Source: Streptomyces sp. LHD-70 (GTDB taxonomy: Bacteria > Actinomycetota > Actinomycetes > Streptomycetales > Streptomycetaceae). Taken from it: a stretch of 64,000 bases of DNA. The stretch lies in assembly GCF_031157275.1 (NCBI RefSeq), contig NZ_JAVIFW010000005.1:430473-494472 (forward strand). The letters are read 5' to 3'. Within the stretch, counting starts at the first letter, position 1, and each line of letters opens with the position of its first letter. Positions 50,986 through 60,345 of the stretch are shown piece after piece. A program made the position numbers and the translations under genes. The notes below the pieces were generated by a model. That model did not search any database and was not told the origin of the DNA. It worked only from the letters and a program-made list of their open reading frames with translations.

Positions 50986-52773
50986 CTATGCGGTGGCCCG
51001 CCCGCTGCCCCGTTCCTCAAGCCGTATCCCGTACGGAGCCGCCGCGCCCGGCCCGTAAGGGGAGTCCGGCTTTCCGCGGTGCGACGCGCCGCCCCCGCCG
51101 CGCTGCGCGGAGACAGGGGCGGACGACGGTTCGGGGCGGGTGGCCGGGGTGCCGCGGCGGACACGGTGGCCCTCCGTGCCCGCGCGGCCGACGACCCAAC
51201 TCGCCCCGCGCAGCGCCTTCGCGGCCTGCTTGAGCGGTGCGAGCCACGCCGCGGCCTGGCGGTGGTCGGCGACCGTGCCGGGCGGGCAGTCCACCGTCGC
51301 CACCGACAGCGTCACCTCGCGCCCGCCCGCCGACCACGACGCGTCGAGTACGGCCGCCGCCACCGGTTCGAGGGCCTCGGGCGCGGCGAGGAGCACGAAG
51401 TCGTCGCCCCCGATGTGCCCCACCCGCGCCTGCTCGGGCAGGCCCGCGCGTGCCGTGTCCGCGGCGACCGCCTTGAGCGCCGCGCCGATCTCCCGGATCA
51501 GCGTGTCGCCCGCCGCGAACCCGGCCCCGTCGTTGACCTGCTTGAAGTCGTCCACGTCCAGCCAGCTCAGCGCGAACGGCCGCCCCTGCGCGATCCACCG
51601 GTCGACCTCGGCCGTCACCGCGTCCGAACCGGGCAGCCGCGTCAGCGGGTTGAGCCCCGCCGCCTCCTCGACCCGGCTCTCGGCCAGGGTCCGCACCAGG
51701 TCGGCCAGGCGTACGACCCCCACGCACCGCCCCTCGCCGTCCACCACCGCGACGTCGTCGCCGGTACGGTTGCGCTGCCCGTCGGCGAGCAGGTCCAGGA
51801 CCTCCCACGCCGTGGCGTCGACGCCGACCGTGAGCGGCTCGTCGGCCAGGCGCGCCGCGGGCCGGTCCGCGTACAGGGCGTGCCCGTACCGCCCGGACAG
51901 GGACAGCAGGAACCGGTCCCGGTCCACCGCCCGCACCGGCACACCGCGCGTGTTCACGAGGAGCACGCCGGAGACGTCGGGCGCGTCAGTGAGCAGTGTG
52001 CGCACCTGACCGGCCGACGCGGTCGCGGGCAGCAGCGCCGCGGGCCGCACGAACTGCCGTACGGACGGCCCGATGTGGGGCGCGTCCGGCGTGGGCGCGG
52101 CCTCCACCTCCGGTACGTACACGTCGACGGCGGGCCGCCGCATCGGCGGCGCGAACAGCTGGCCCTGCCCCAGCTGCGCCCCGGCCGCGAGCGCCGCCGC
52201 GCACTGCCGCTCGGTCTCCACGCCCTCGACGGCGAGCAGCGCGCCGAGCTCCTCGCACAGCGCCCGCATCGCGCGCACCCCGGCCGTCCGGTCGAGCAAC
52301 GAGGCGTCCAGCTTGACGAGTTCGGGCGCGAGATCGACGAGCAGCCGCAGCGGTACGTCGCCGTCCCCGACCCCGTCGGCGCAGATCCGGAAGCCCTCGT
52401 CGCGCAGCCGGGCCACGCCCTCCAGGAGCGCGGGCTGCGGCACGTGCGTGAACGGCGGTCCGAGGTCGACGGTGACCTCCCAGGGCAGCCGCCCCACTTC
52501 CGTCACGGCGTCCCGCAGCGCCGCGAGCCCGCCGAGGTCGGCGACGGTGCCCGCGAACACGTTCACGTGCAGCGGAAGCAGCGCTTCCTTGCGGGCGGCG
52601 GCGCGCACCGCGAACGCCGCGAGCCGACCGTCGAGTTCGGGATCCCGCCGTGCCTCGGCGAGGACGTCGCCGGACTCCGGGCGGGCCAGTATCTCCTGTG
52701 CGGCGATGGCTCCGGTCGACAGATTGACGACAGGCTGGAAGGCGAAGCGGAGTGAGTCCGACCAGACAGGCAC
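50986..52773 (-). CDS. EAL-CBS-GGDEF domain protein (c-di-GMP related)
   Basis: A 595-aa soluble protein. An N-terminal EAL-type phosphodiesterase-like domain (about 1-225) reads FAFQPVVNLSTGAIAAQEIL, where the signature is E-I-L rather than E-A-L, and later loops such as VKLDASLLDRTAGVRA depart from active enzymes. A CBS pair (about 235-380; NTRGVPVRAVDRDRFLL, DDVAVVDGEGRCVGVVRLADL) follows. The GGDEF domain (about 390-545) has LNPLTRLPG and HIGGDDFVLLA with GGDDF at 455-459. The C-terminal 60 residues are disordered. Cyclase activity is plausible and phosphodiesterase activity doubtful. S. coelicolor has an EAL-GGDEF protein (SCO1397, from memory) in about this position. Confidence 0.9.
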   Translation of the reverse strand: MPVWSDSLRFAFQPVVNLSTGAIAAQEILARPESGDVLAEARRDPELDGRLAAFAVRAAARKEALLPLHVNVFAGTVADLGGLAALRDAVTEVGRLPWEVTVDLGPPFTHVPQPALLEGVARLRDEGFRICADGVGDGDVPLRLLVDLAPELVKLDASLLDRTAGVRAMRALCEELGALLAVEGVETERQCAAALAAGAQLGQGQLFAPPMRRPAVDVYVPEVEAAPTPDAPHIGPSVRQFVRPAALLPATASAGQVRTLLTDAPDVSGVLLVNTRGVPVRAVDRDRFLLSLSGRYGHALYADRPAARLADEPLTVGVDATAWEVLDLLADGQRNRTGDDVAVVDGEGRCVGVVRLADLVRTLAESRVEEAAGLNPLTRLPGSDAVTAEVDRWIAQGRPFALSWLDVDDFKQVNDGAGFAAGDTLIREIGAALKAVAADTARAGLPEQARVGHIGGDDFVLLAAPEALEPVAAAVLDASWSAGGREVTLSVATVDCPPGTVADHRQAAAWLAPLKQAAKALRGASWVVGRAGTEGHRVRRGTPATRPEPSSAPVSAQRGGGGASHRGKPDSPYGPGAAAPYGIRLEERGSGRATA

Positions 52774-52901
52774 AGCAAGAATGATGGCCTGCCCGAATGC
52801 CCCACGGGCCCCAGTTCACGCGCTGTTCACGCAGCTTTCCCGACTCGTCACTCTCCGTACGCAGGGGCGGGCCTGCGGGGCGGCGGCACCAGCGGGGTGG
52901 C

Positions 52902-52971
52902 GCGCTCACCGCACTGCGCTCACCGCACCGCGCTCACCGCACTGCGCTCACCGCACCGCGATCACCGACGA
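52902..52971. repeat. 14-bp tandem repeat spanning the thiolase stop codon
   Basis: Four copies of GCGCTCACCGCACY, alternating T and C at the last base, plus a degenerate fifth. The thiolase stop codon and its last codons lie inside the array, so repeat copies can supply alternative stops. The array lies upstream of the EAL-GGDEF gene. Confidence 0.8.
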
Positions 52972-54141
52972 CCCGTGCCCGAAGAGCCCCTGGTTCGCGG
53001 TGATCCCGACCCGCGCGCCCGGCACCTGGCGCGCGCCCGCCGTTCCGCGCAACTGCCAGGTCAGCTCGCAGACCTGAGCGATGGCCTGCGCGGGTACGGC
53101 CTCCCCGAAGGACGCGAGCCCGCCGCTCACGTTGACCGGGATGCGCCCGCCGAGTGCCGTCGCCCCGTCCCGCAGCAGCTTCGCGGCCTCGCCCTCGCCG
53201 CACAGCGCGAGGTCCTCGTACCACTGCAGCTCGAGGGCCGTCGACAGGTCGTACACCTCCGCCAGGGACAGCTCGCCGGGGCCGATCCCGGCCTCCTCGT
53301 ACGCGGCGTGCGCGATCGCGGCGCGGAACGGGCGCGCGGGCGGGGCGGCGACGGCCGCCGAGTCGGTGGCGATGTCCGGCAGGTCGAGCACGGTCTGCGG
53401 ATACTCGGGCGTCACCGTCGACACGGCCCGGATCCGCACCGGGTCGGCCGCGCCGTGCCGCCGCGCGAAGTCGACGCTGGACAGCACGAGCGCGGCCGCC
53501 CCGCCCGAGGTCGCGCAGATGTCGAGCAGCCGCAGCGGATCGGCGACGACCGCGGAAGCGGCCACTTCCTCTGTAGTGACGGTTTTGCGGTAGCGGGCGT
53601 GGGGGTTGAGCGCGCCCATCGCCGCGTTCTTCACCTTGACCTGCGCGAAGTCCGCGAGCGTGTCCCCGTGCACCGCCATCCGGCGCCGCGCGTAGAGCCC
53701 GAAGTACGCCGGGTTGGTCGCACCGAGCACCCGGAACCGCAGCCAGTCGGGGTCGTCCGGCCGGTCCCCTCCGGCGGGCCGGAAGAACCCCTTCGGCGCG
53801 GCGTCCGCCCCCACCACGAGCACCACGTCCGCGAGCCCCGCGAGGATCTGCGTGCGCGCCGTCTGCACGGCCTGCGCGCCCGAGGCGCACGCCGCGTACA
53901 CGCTGGTCACGCGCGCCCCCTGCCAGCCGAGCGCCTTGGCGAAGGTCGCGCCGGACACATAGCCCGGATAGCCGCCGCGCACCGTGTCCGCGCCGACGAT
54001 CGAGCCCACGTCCCGCCAGTCCACACCGGCGTCCGCGAGCGCGTCCCGCGCGGCCTTCACGCCGTACTCGACGAACCCGCGGCCCCATTTGCCCCACGGG
54101 TGCATCGCGGCACCGAGCACCGCCACGTCGCGCGCGCTCAT
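52948..54141 (-). CDS. thiolase-like acetyl-CoA acetyltransferase (SCP-x/lipid-transfer type)
   Basis: Degradative thiolase-fold enzyme of 397 aa in the SCP-x-like branch. The active Cys is C85 in SVYAACASGAQAVQTA. LDICATSGGAAALVLSS, YDLSTALELQWYEDL and the C-terminal VNVSGGLASFGEAVPAQAI and ITANQGLFGHGSS follow. The partner DUF35 gene overlaps its start by 4 nt. Such pairs cleave CoA-linked side chains, as in steroid degradation (Ltp2-ChsH2 aldolases), or perform thiolysis. The real substrate is unknown. The start ATG (MSARDVAVLG) is fixed by the overlap. Confidence 0.9.
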   Translation of the reverse strand: MSARDVAVLGAAMHPWGKWGRGFVEYGVKAARDALADAGVDWRDVGSIVGADTVRGGYPGYVSGATFAKALGWQGARVTSVYAACASGAQAVQTARTQILAGLADVVLVVGADAAPKGFFRPAGGDRPDDPDWLRFRVLGATNPAYFGLYARRRMAVHGDTLADFAQVKVKNAAMGALNPHARYRKTVTTEEVAASAVVADPLRLLDICATSGGAAALVLSSVDFARRHGAADPVRIRAVSTVTPEYPQTVLDLPDIATDSAAVAAPPARPFRAAIAHAAYEEAGIGPGELSLAEVYDLSTALELQWYEDLALCGEGEAAKLLRDGATALGGRIPVNVSGGLASFGEAVPAQAIAQVCELTWQLRGTAGARQVPGARVGITANQGLFGHGSSVIAVR

Positions 54142-54581
54142 CGCTCGCTCACCGGCTTCCAGTGCCAGGTCGTCCAGGTGGCGTCCGCGTCCTCGTGCAG
54201 CACCCCCGGCACGACCTCCACCTCCGTCCCGACGGCGAGCTGCCCCGGCGTCACCCCCGGCACGGCCTGCCCGAGCACGACCATCCGCTCCGCCTCCAGC
54301 TCCACGGCGACCAGCGTGTACGGCTCCCACTCCTGCTCCGGATCGGAGACGTACGGGGCGGGCGGACGGTAGCGCCCGTCGGTGTACGACCAGACGCGCC
54401 CCCGCTTCGACAGCGGCACCTCGGCCAGCTCGCCACCCGCGCATCCGGGATTGCGGCAGTACGTGTCCTCGCGCGGGAAGAAGACCGATCCGCAGGCCGC
54501 GCAACGGGTGCCGAGCAACCGGAACCCCTCGCCCTCTCCGCTGAACCAGTCGGCCACGACAGGTGTGCGCTGACGCGTCAA
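54138..54581 (-). CDS. DUF35 OB-fold zinc-ribbon protein
   Basis: A 147-aa acyl-CoA-associated protein. A rubredoxin-like zinc ribbon has C27, C30, C42 and C47 (RCAACGSV, then TYCRNPGC), followed by an OB fold (RGRVWSYTDGRYRPPAPYVS, YTLVAVELEAERMVVLG, VEVVPGVLHED). DUF35 proteins bind thiolase partners and are needed for their activity. The likely start is a TTG just after GGGGAGGGACC. The alternative GTG lies within the frame 8 codons later. It is co-transcribed with the thiolase and preceded by a palindromic operator. Confidence 0.87.
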   Translation of the reverse strand: MTRQRTPVVADWFSGEGEGFRLLGTRCAACGSVFFPREDTYCRNPGCAGGELAEVPLSKRGRVWSYTDGRYRPPAPYVSDPEQEWEPYTLVAVELEAERMVVLGQAVPGVTPGQLAVGTEVEVVPGVLHEDADATWTTWHWKPVSER

Positions 54582-54601
54582 GGTCCCTCCCCGGCACTTG
54601 A

Positions 54602-54618
54602 TCTGACGGAACGTCAGA
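54602..54618. promoter_or_regulatory. 17-bp palindrome upstream of thiolase-DUF35 operon
   Basis: TCTGACG-GAA-CGTCAGA has perfect 7-bp arms. It resembles TetR-family sites ahead of acyl-CoA metabolism genes in Streptomyces. It ends about 20-37 bp before the DUF35 start, where it would overlap the promoter. No tetR gene is adjacent. Confidence 0.6.
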
Positions 54619-54678
54619 AGTGGTTGTGGCCCGCAGTGTGCCACGCCCGGCCGCACACCGACAGAGGCGAAAACCGCC

Positions 54679-55494
54679 TCACGCGCGGTGGCCGCTCAAC
54701 GACCTCCGCGACACCGGAAAGTCGAAGTACGTGTCCGGGAACAGCTCCGGCTTGTACGTGAAGTGCCACCACTCCTCCGGCAGGTTGACGAACCCCTGCC
54801 CGGCAAGCGCATCCCGCAACAGCTCCCGGTTGTCCCGCTGCTCGCCCGTGACCCTCGGGTCGTCCGTGTGCGACAGGGTGTCGAAGCAGTCGAAACCGGT
54901 GCCCATGTCCACGGAGTTGTCGGGGAAACGCTCGTCCTGCGGCGCGTAGCAGGGCACCAGGGGCTCACCGGGCACGTAGGGGCGCGTGGGCAGCGCCGGA
55001 AGCCTCACGATGGTCAGGTCGACGGTCGAGCCGCGGCTGTGCCCGGACTTCTCCGCGATGTAACCGTCCGCGAACAGCCTCGACTTGTCGACCTGCGGAT
55101 AGAACTCCGGCTTCATCCGCTCGTCGTCCAGATCCTTCGCCCAGCGCACGAAGTGGTCGACGGCGCGCTGCGGCCGGTAGCAGTCGTACACCTTCAGCGA
55201 GTAACCCTGGGCCAGCAGCTGCTGCTGCGCCGCGTGCAGGGAGCGGGCGGCCTCCTCGGTGAGGATGCACATCGACTGGCGGTATCCGTCGATCGGCTCG
55301 CCCACGAAGTTGTGGGGCGTGGTGTACCTGATCTCCTCCAGGATCGTCGGATCCACGTCCCGCAGGGCCACGAACTCCTTGGGCGCCTTGGGTTCGGGTC
55401 TCGCCTGTGCGGGCGCGAGCGCAGGTGCGCTGGTGAGGGCCAGCGCGGTGACGGCGGCGACGGTGAGGGCACGGAGCAAACGGGTCGGCTTCAT
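54679..55494 (-). CDS. secreted M15 D-Ala-D-Ala dipeptidase (VanX-like)
   Basis: Zinc peptidase cleaving D-alanyl-D-alanine, 271 aa. A signal peptide (about 1-32: basic start, Leu/Ala core, AQA) indicates export. Catalytic residues match VanX: R107 in YRPQR, H152 and D159 in SGHSRGSTVD, E241 and H244 in EEWWHF. Cytosolic VanX confers vancomycin resistance, but a secreted homologue outside a van cluster more likely scavenges D-Ala dipeptides or trims cell-wall peptides. No vanHA genes are near. Confidence 0.93.
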   Translation of the reverse strand: MKPTRLLRALTVAAVTALALTSAPALAPAQARPEPKAPKEFVALRDVDPTILEEIRYTTPHNFVGEPIDGYRQSMCILTEEAARSLHAAQQQLLAQGYSLKVYDCYRPQRAVDHFVRWAKDLDDERMKPEFYPQVDKSRLFADGYIAEKSGHSRGSTVDLTIVRLPALPTRPYVPGEPLVPCYAPQDERFPDNSVDMGTGFDCFDTLSHTDDPRVTGEQRDNRELLRDALAGQGFVNLPEEWWHFTYKPELFPDTYFDFPVSRRSLSGHRA

Positions 55495-55701
55495 GGCCTT
55501 CGTCTATCACCTGGGCCCGCAGTCCAAAAGCCGTTCAACAGCGGTACGAGCCCTCGCCCCGGGCGTTCGCACACAGTCCCCGCGTGCCCGAGCCCCAGCC
55601 CCAACTCCCCCTCACCCGCCCCGAGAAGGGCGTGCACGGAGTACACCGGCCTGGTCGTCGTCACCCGCTCCATCGAACCGCGCGCGGCACCCCAGAGGAC
55701 A

Positions 55702-58077
55702 TCAGTGCCCGGCGTCGAGCCCCCGCACCCGTACCCCCTCGGTGACCTCCCGCAACTCGCCCTCCCCGCAGTCCCGTTCGACGACCACCCGGCCGCGCCC
55801 CGCGCGCCGCGTCACGTACCGCTCCACCTCCGGCACCTGCCAGCCGTCACCCGCGTCCCGTACGACGAGCCCCGAGCCCGTACGGCCCCGCGCCGGCGCC
55901 CACACCTCCAGCTCCAGGCCGCCGTCCGCGCCCCGCACCGGCAGCACGGAACCGGCCCGCGCGAGCACCGGCACCCGCGACAGCGGCGCGTCGAGCAGCA
56001 CCTGACCGGGGCCCTCGTACGCCCGTCCCGTCGCCGTGTCGTACCAGCGCCCGCGCGGCAGCCGCACCGCACGCCGTGTCGCGCCCGGCTCCAGGACCGG
56101 CGCCACCAACAGAGCGTCCCCCAGCAGAAACGCGTCCTCACAGTCACGCAGCGAACGCTCCTCCGGAGCAGACCACCACAACGGCCGCACATAAGGAGCC
56201 CCGGTCCGCTGCGCCAGGTGCGAAAGCGTCACCCAATAGGGGAGGAGCCGCCGCCGCTCATCCAGCACCACGCGCGCGTGCCGCAGAACCTCCGGACCGA
56301 ACTCCCACGGCTCCCTGCTCCCCGCCCGCAGCGCCGCATGCGTACGGAACAGCGGCAGAAACGCGCCCAGTTGAAGCCGGCGCAGATACAGCTCGGGCGA
56401 CGGAGCCCCGTCGAACCCGCCCACGTCCGGACCGGAGTACGGCACCCCGCACAACCCGAGACCGAGCACAACGGACAGCGAGGCCCGCAGCCCCGGCCAG
56501 CCCGTCGCCACGTCCCCCGACGACGTACCGCCGTACCGTTGCAGACCCACCCAGCCGGAGCGGGAGATCAGGAACGGCCGCTCGTCCGGACGCAGTCGGC
56601 ACAGCCCCTCGTGGGCCGCCTGCGCCATGCACAGGCCGTACACGTTGTGCGCCTCGCGATGGTCACCGCCGCGCCCTTCCAGCGCGTGCCGGGCCGACCG
56701 CGGCAGCGTCGGCTCACCGAACGCCCCGAACGACACCGGCTCGTTCATGTCGTGCCAGAACCCGGCGAAGCCCTGCCCGAGCCGCTCTTCGTACAGCCCG
56801 CCCCACCAGCGCCGCACCTCGGGCGACGTGAAGTCCGGAAACACCGACTCACCCGGCCGCGTCAGCCCCTCGACGACCCGGCCCCGCGCGTCCCGCACGA
56901 ACGCGTCGACGGAACGCCCCGACGCGTACACCTCGTCCGCGGGATCCGCCTTCACCCCCGGACCCACGATCGACACGATCCGCACCCCGTCCTCGGCCAG
57001 GTCCTTGGCGAGCACCGGCAGATCCGGAAAGCGCTCCTGGTCGACCGTGAAACCCCGATGAGCGTCGCAGTGCTCGATGCCCAAGTGCAGTGCGCTCAGC
57101 GGAATTTCATGTTCCAGACAGCCCGCGACGACGCGCCGTACTTCCCCCTCACCACCGAATCCCCACCGCGCGTGCTGATACCCGAGCGCCCACGAAGGCG
57201 GCACAGCGGGAGATCCGGTCAGCGAGGCGAAAACCTGCACCACGCGTGCGGGGGCACCGACCACCACCCAGCACCGCAACGGCCCTCCGTCCATCCGCAA
57301 CTCACTGCACCCACGCCGGTCGTGCCCCGACCCCGCACCCTCCTCGCCCTCTCGCAGCCTCACCGAGCCGTCCCACGGGTTGTCGTGGAACACCAGATGC
57401 GTGCCCACGTCGGCCACCACCATCTGCACTGGCATCGTCAACGACGACGGATCGTCCTGCGGCCCGGACGCCCCCTCCGGACCGGTGTTCCACAGCCGGT
57501 ACGACCCGTCCCGGAGCCGCGGCCCACCCGCCCGGCCGCCGAGCCCGAAGAACCGCGCGTCCGCCGCCACCTCGGACCGCTGCAGCCACCGCGCGGGCCC
57601 TCCGCCCACCGGCTCCCACCAGCGCGGCGGCAGATCCCGGCGCAACACCACACCACCCGGCGTCCGTACCTCCACGGCGCCGTGCCGGGACACCACGACC
57701 GTGACCCGCTCCGAGACGACCCGCCAGCCGCCCTCCTTGTCCGGCTCCAGAACGGCCCGCGGATCCACCTCAGGGCCCGCACCGACCACCGCGTACGACG
57801 GCTCAGGACCGGCACCGTCCCAGCCCCAGAACACCGCCCCGCCGGCCGTCACCCGCACCCGCAGCTCCGCCCGCGCGAACCGGATCACCCCGCCGCCCGG
57901 CCCCGGCTCCACACCCGTCACGGCCCCCGGCACCCGCGCCCGCTCCGCACCCCCGCGCGGCAACCCCACCGCATCCGCCCGGCTGCGCCGCCACGCCGAC
58001 CGCACCGCGCGCCACCCACGCGCCGGGCCCTCCACCGAGACCGCCTTCACCGACCGCACCAGGTCTTGACCGTTCAT
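55702..58077 (-). CDS. glycoside hydrolase family 31 protein (alpha-glucosidase-like)
   Basis: A 791-aa retaining alpha-glycosidase without signal peptide, so probably intracellular. The nucleophile is D443 in GFWHDMNEPVSFG. The acid/base Asp is in GGTSSGDVATGWPGL, and LRTHAALRAGSREPWEFG and the C-terminal beta-domain (RGRWYDTATGRAYEGPGQV, LPVRGADGG) follow. The usual IDYMD strand is LGIEHCDAHRGFTVD, an altered substrate loop. It is isolated, with a divergent acetoacetyl-CoA synthetase. The 207-bp gap to the M15 gene showed no clear element. Substrate cannot be fixed. Confidence 0.9.
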   Translation of the reverse strand: MNGQDLVRSVKAVSVEGPARGWRAVRSAWRRSRADAVGLPRGGAERARVPGAVTGVEPGPGGGVIRFARAELRVRVTAGGAVFWGWDGAGPEPSYAVVGAGPEVDPRAVLEPDKEGGWRVVSERVTVVVSRHGAVEVRTPGGVVLRRDLPPRWWEPVGGGPARWLQRSEVAADARFFGLGGRAGGPRLRDGSYRLWNTGPEGASGPQDDPSSLTMPVQMVVADVGTHLVFHDNPWDGSVRLREGEEGAGSGHDRRGCSELRMDGGPLRCWVVVGAPARVVQVFASLTGSPAVPPSWALGYQHARWGFGGEGEVRRVVAGCLEHEIPLSALHLGIEHCDAHRGFTVDQERFPDLPVLAKDLAEDGVRIVSIVGPGVKADPADEVYASGRSVDAFVRDARGRVVEGLTRPGESVFPDFTSPEVRRWWGGLYEERLGQGFAGFWHDMNEPVSFGAFGEPTLPRSARHALEGRGGDHREAHNVYGLCMAQAAHEGLCRLRPDERPFLISRSGWVGLQRYGGTSSGDVATGWPGLRASLSVVLGLGLCGVPYSGPDVGGFDGAPSPELYLRRLQLGAFLPLFRTHAALRAGSREPWEFGPEVLRHARVVLDERRRLLPYWVTLSHLAQRTGAPYVRPLWWSAPEERSLRDCEDAFLLGDALLVAPVLEPGATRRAVRLPRGRWYDTATGRAYEGPGQVLLDAPLSRVPVLARAGSVLPVRGADGGLELEVWAPARGRTGSGLVVRDAGDGWQVPEVERYVTRRAGRGRVVVERDCGEGELREVTEGVRVRGLDAGH

Positions 58078-58291
58078 GCAGCTCAGCCTGCCAGCACGCG
58101 CGCGTGCGGCGTAGCGCGTTCATCCGCCGTTCACCCGTGGCCGGACCACACCTTCACGCCACGGACTATGGGGGAGCCACCCTGGTGCAGGAGTCGATCA
58201 CATGGCATCGTCCTGGAAGCCGCGTCACGCGCACACCCCCGCACGTGCGCGTGCCGGACGCACACACCGCGTACAGCTTGGGAGCCGCCCG

Positions 58292-60265
58292 ATGTCCACC
58301 GCCGAACCGCAGCCGCAGCCCCTCTGGCAGCCCGGCCCGGCCCGTGTCGAAGCCGCCGCGATCACCCGCTTCCAGACCTGGGCCGCCGAACGCCACGGCG
58401 CCCCCGCGGAGGGCGGCTACGAGACCCTGCACCGCTGGTCGGTGGAGCACCTGGAGACCTTCTGGGAAGCCGTCGTCGAGTGGTTCGACATCCGCTTCTC
58501 CACCCCCTACGCGCGCGTGCTCGGCGACCGCACCATGCCCGGCGCCCAGTGGTTCCCCGGCGCCACCCTCAACTACGCCGAGCACGCCCTGGGCACCGCG
58601 GCCGAACGGCCCGACGCCCCCGCGCTCCTCGCCGTCGACGAGGCCCACGAGACCCACACCGTCACCTGGGCCGAACTCCGCCGCCAGGTCGGCTCCCTCG
58701 CCGCCGAACTCCGCGCACTCGGCGTCCGCCCCGGCGACCGCGTCTCCGGCTACCTGCCGAACATCCCGCAGGCCGCCGCCGCCCTCCTCGCCACCGCCGC
58801 CGTCGGCGCCGTCTGGACCTCCTGCGCCCCCGACTTCGGCGCCCGCAGCGTCCTCGACCGCTTCCAACAGGTCGAACCCGTCGTCCTGTTCACCGTCGAC
58901 GGCTACCGCTACGGCGGCAAGGAGCACGACCGCCGCGACACCGTCGCCGAACTCCGCAGCGAACTCCCCACCCTCCGCGCCGTCGTGCACATCCCGCTCC
59001 TCGGCACCGACGCCCCCGAAGGCGCCCTCGAATGGTCCGCACTCACCGAAGGTGACACGGAACCCGTCTACGAACAGGTCCCCTTCGACCACCCCCTGTG
59101 GGTCCTCTACTCCTCCGGTACCACCGGCCTCCCCAAGGCCATCGTCCAGTCCCAGGGCGGCATCCTCGTCGAGCACTACAAACAACTCGGCCTGCACTGC
59201 GACCTCGGCCCCGACGACCGCTTCTTCTGGTACACCTCCACCGGCTGGATGATGTGGAACTTCCTCGTCTCCGGCCTCCTCACGGGCACCACGGTCGTCC
59301 TCTACGACGGCAGCCCCGGCTACCCCGAGACCGGCGCCCAATGGGCCATCGCCGAACGCACCGGCGCCACCCTCTTCGGCACCTCCGCCGCCTACGTCAT
59401 GGCCTGCCGCAAAGCCGACGTCCACCCCGCCCGCGACCACGACCTGTCCAAGGTCAAGTGCGTCGCCACCACCGGCTCACCACTCCCGCCCGACGGCTTC
59501 CGCTGGCTCCACGACGAGGTCGGCGAAGACGTGTGGATCGCCTCCGTCAGCGGCGGCACCGACGTCTGCTCCTGCTTCGCCGGCGCCGTACCCACCCTCC
59601 CCGTACACATCGGCGAACTCCAGGCCCCCTGCCTCGGCACCGACCTCCAGGCCTGGGACCCGCAGGGCAAACCCCTCACCGAAGAAGTCGGCGAACTCGT
59701 CGTCACCAACCCCATGCCGTCCATGCCGATCCACTTCTGGAACGACCCCGACGGCAGCCGCTACCACGACAGCTACTTCGACACCTACCCCGGCGTCTGG
59801 CGCCACGGCGACTGGATCACCCTCACCGCACGCGGCTCCGTCGTCATCCACGGCCGCTCCGACTCCACCCTCAACCGCCAGGGCGTACGCATGGGTTCGG
59901 CCGACATCTACGAAGTCGTCGAACGCCTCCCGGAGATCCGCGAATCCCTCGTCATCGGCGCCGAACAGCCCGACGGCGGCTACTGGATGCCCCTCTTCGT
60001 CCACCTCGCCCGCGGCGCCACCCTCGACGACACCCTCCGAACCAAGATCAAGCAGACCATCCGCGCAGAACTCTCCCCACGCCACGTCCCCGACGAGATC
60101 ATCGAGGTCCCCGGCGTCCCGCACACCCTCACCGGCAAGCGCATCGAGGTTCCGGTAAAGCGCCTCCTCCAGGGCACACCCCTGGAAAAGGCCGTCAACC
60201 CCGGCTCGGTCGACAACCTCGACCTCCTCCGCTTCTACGCGGACCTGGCCCGCACCCGCACCTGA
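58292..60265 (+). CDS. acetoacetate--CoA ligase
   Basis: Activates acetoacetate to acetoacetyl-CoA with ATP. The 657-aa length is that of the AacS family. Seen are ARVLGDRTMPGAQWFPGATLN (the N-terminal ACS-type region), the AMP-binding P-loop VLYSSGTTGLPKAIVQSQGG, WYTSTGWMMWNFLVSGLL, VHIGELQAPCLGTDLQAWD, and the C-terminal GRSDSTLNRQGVRMGSADIY and TLTGKRIEVPVKRLL. The last contains the catalytic, acetylatable Lys. The ATG follows TTGGGAGCC. It stands alone between the GH31 gene and a hypothetical protein. Confidence 0.94.
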   Translation: MSTAEPQPQPLWQPGPARVEAAAITRFQTWAAERHGAPAEGGYETLHRWSVEHLETFWEAVVEWFDIRFSTPYARVLGDRTMPGAQWFPGATLNYAEHALGTAAERPDAPALLAVDEAHETHTVTWAELRRQVGSLAAELRALGVRPGDRVSGYLPNIPQAAAALLATAAVGAVWTSCAPDFGARSVLDRFQQVEPVVLFTVDGYRYGGKEHDRRDTVAELRSELPTLRAVVHIPLLGTDAPEGALEWSALTEGDTEPVYEQVPFDHPLWVLYSSGTTGLPKAIVQSQGGILVEHYKQLGLHCDLGPDDRFFWYTSTGWMMWNFLVSGLLTGTTVVLYDGSPGYPETGAQWAIAERTGATLFGTSAAYVMACRKADVHPARDHDLSKVKCVATTGSPLPPDGFRWLHDEVGEDVWIASVSGGTDVCSCFAGAVPTLPVHIGELQAPCLGTDLQAWDPQGKPLTEEVGELVVTNPMPSMPIHFWNDPDGSRYHDSYFDTYPGVWRHGDWITLTARGSVVIHGRSDSTLNRQGVRMGSADIYEVVERLPEIRESLVIGAEQPDGGYWMPLFVHLARGATLDDTLRTKIKQTIRAELSPRHVPDEIIEVPGVPHTLTGKRIEVPVKRLLQGTPLEKAVNPGSVDNLDLLRFYADLARTRT

Positions 60266-60345
60266 CCCACCCCGCCCCCACCCCCGTTGTCAGTGCCGCT
60301 CGTTACGGTGAGTGAGCATCGTTCGACACTGTCCACGGGGGACTC

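Noticed and set aside
54679..55494. VanX-like gene considered as part of a glycopeptide-resistance cluster
   Set aside because: The protein has a signal peptide and there are no vanH, vanA, vanR or vanS genes nearby.
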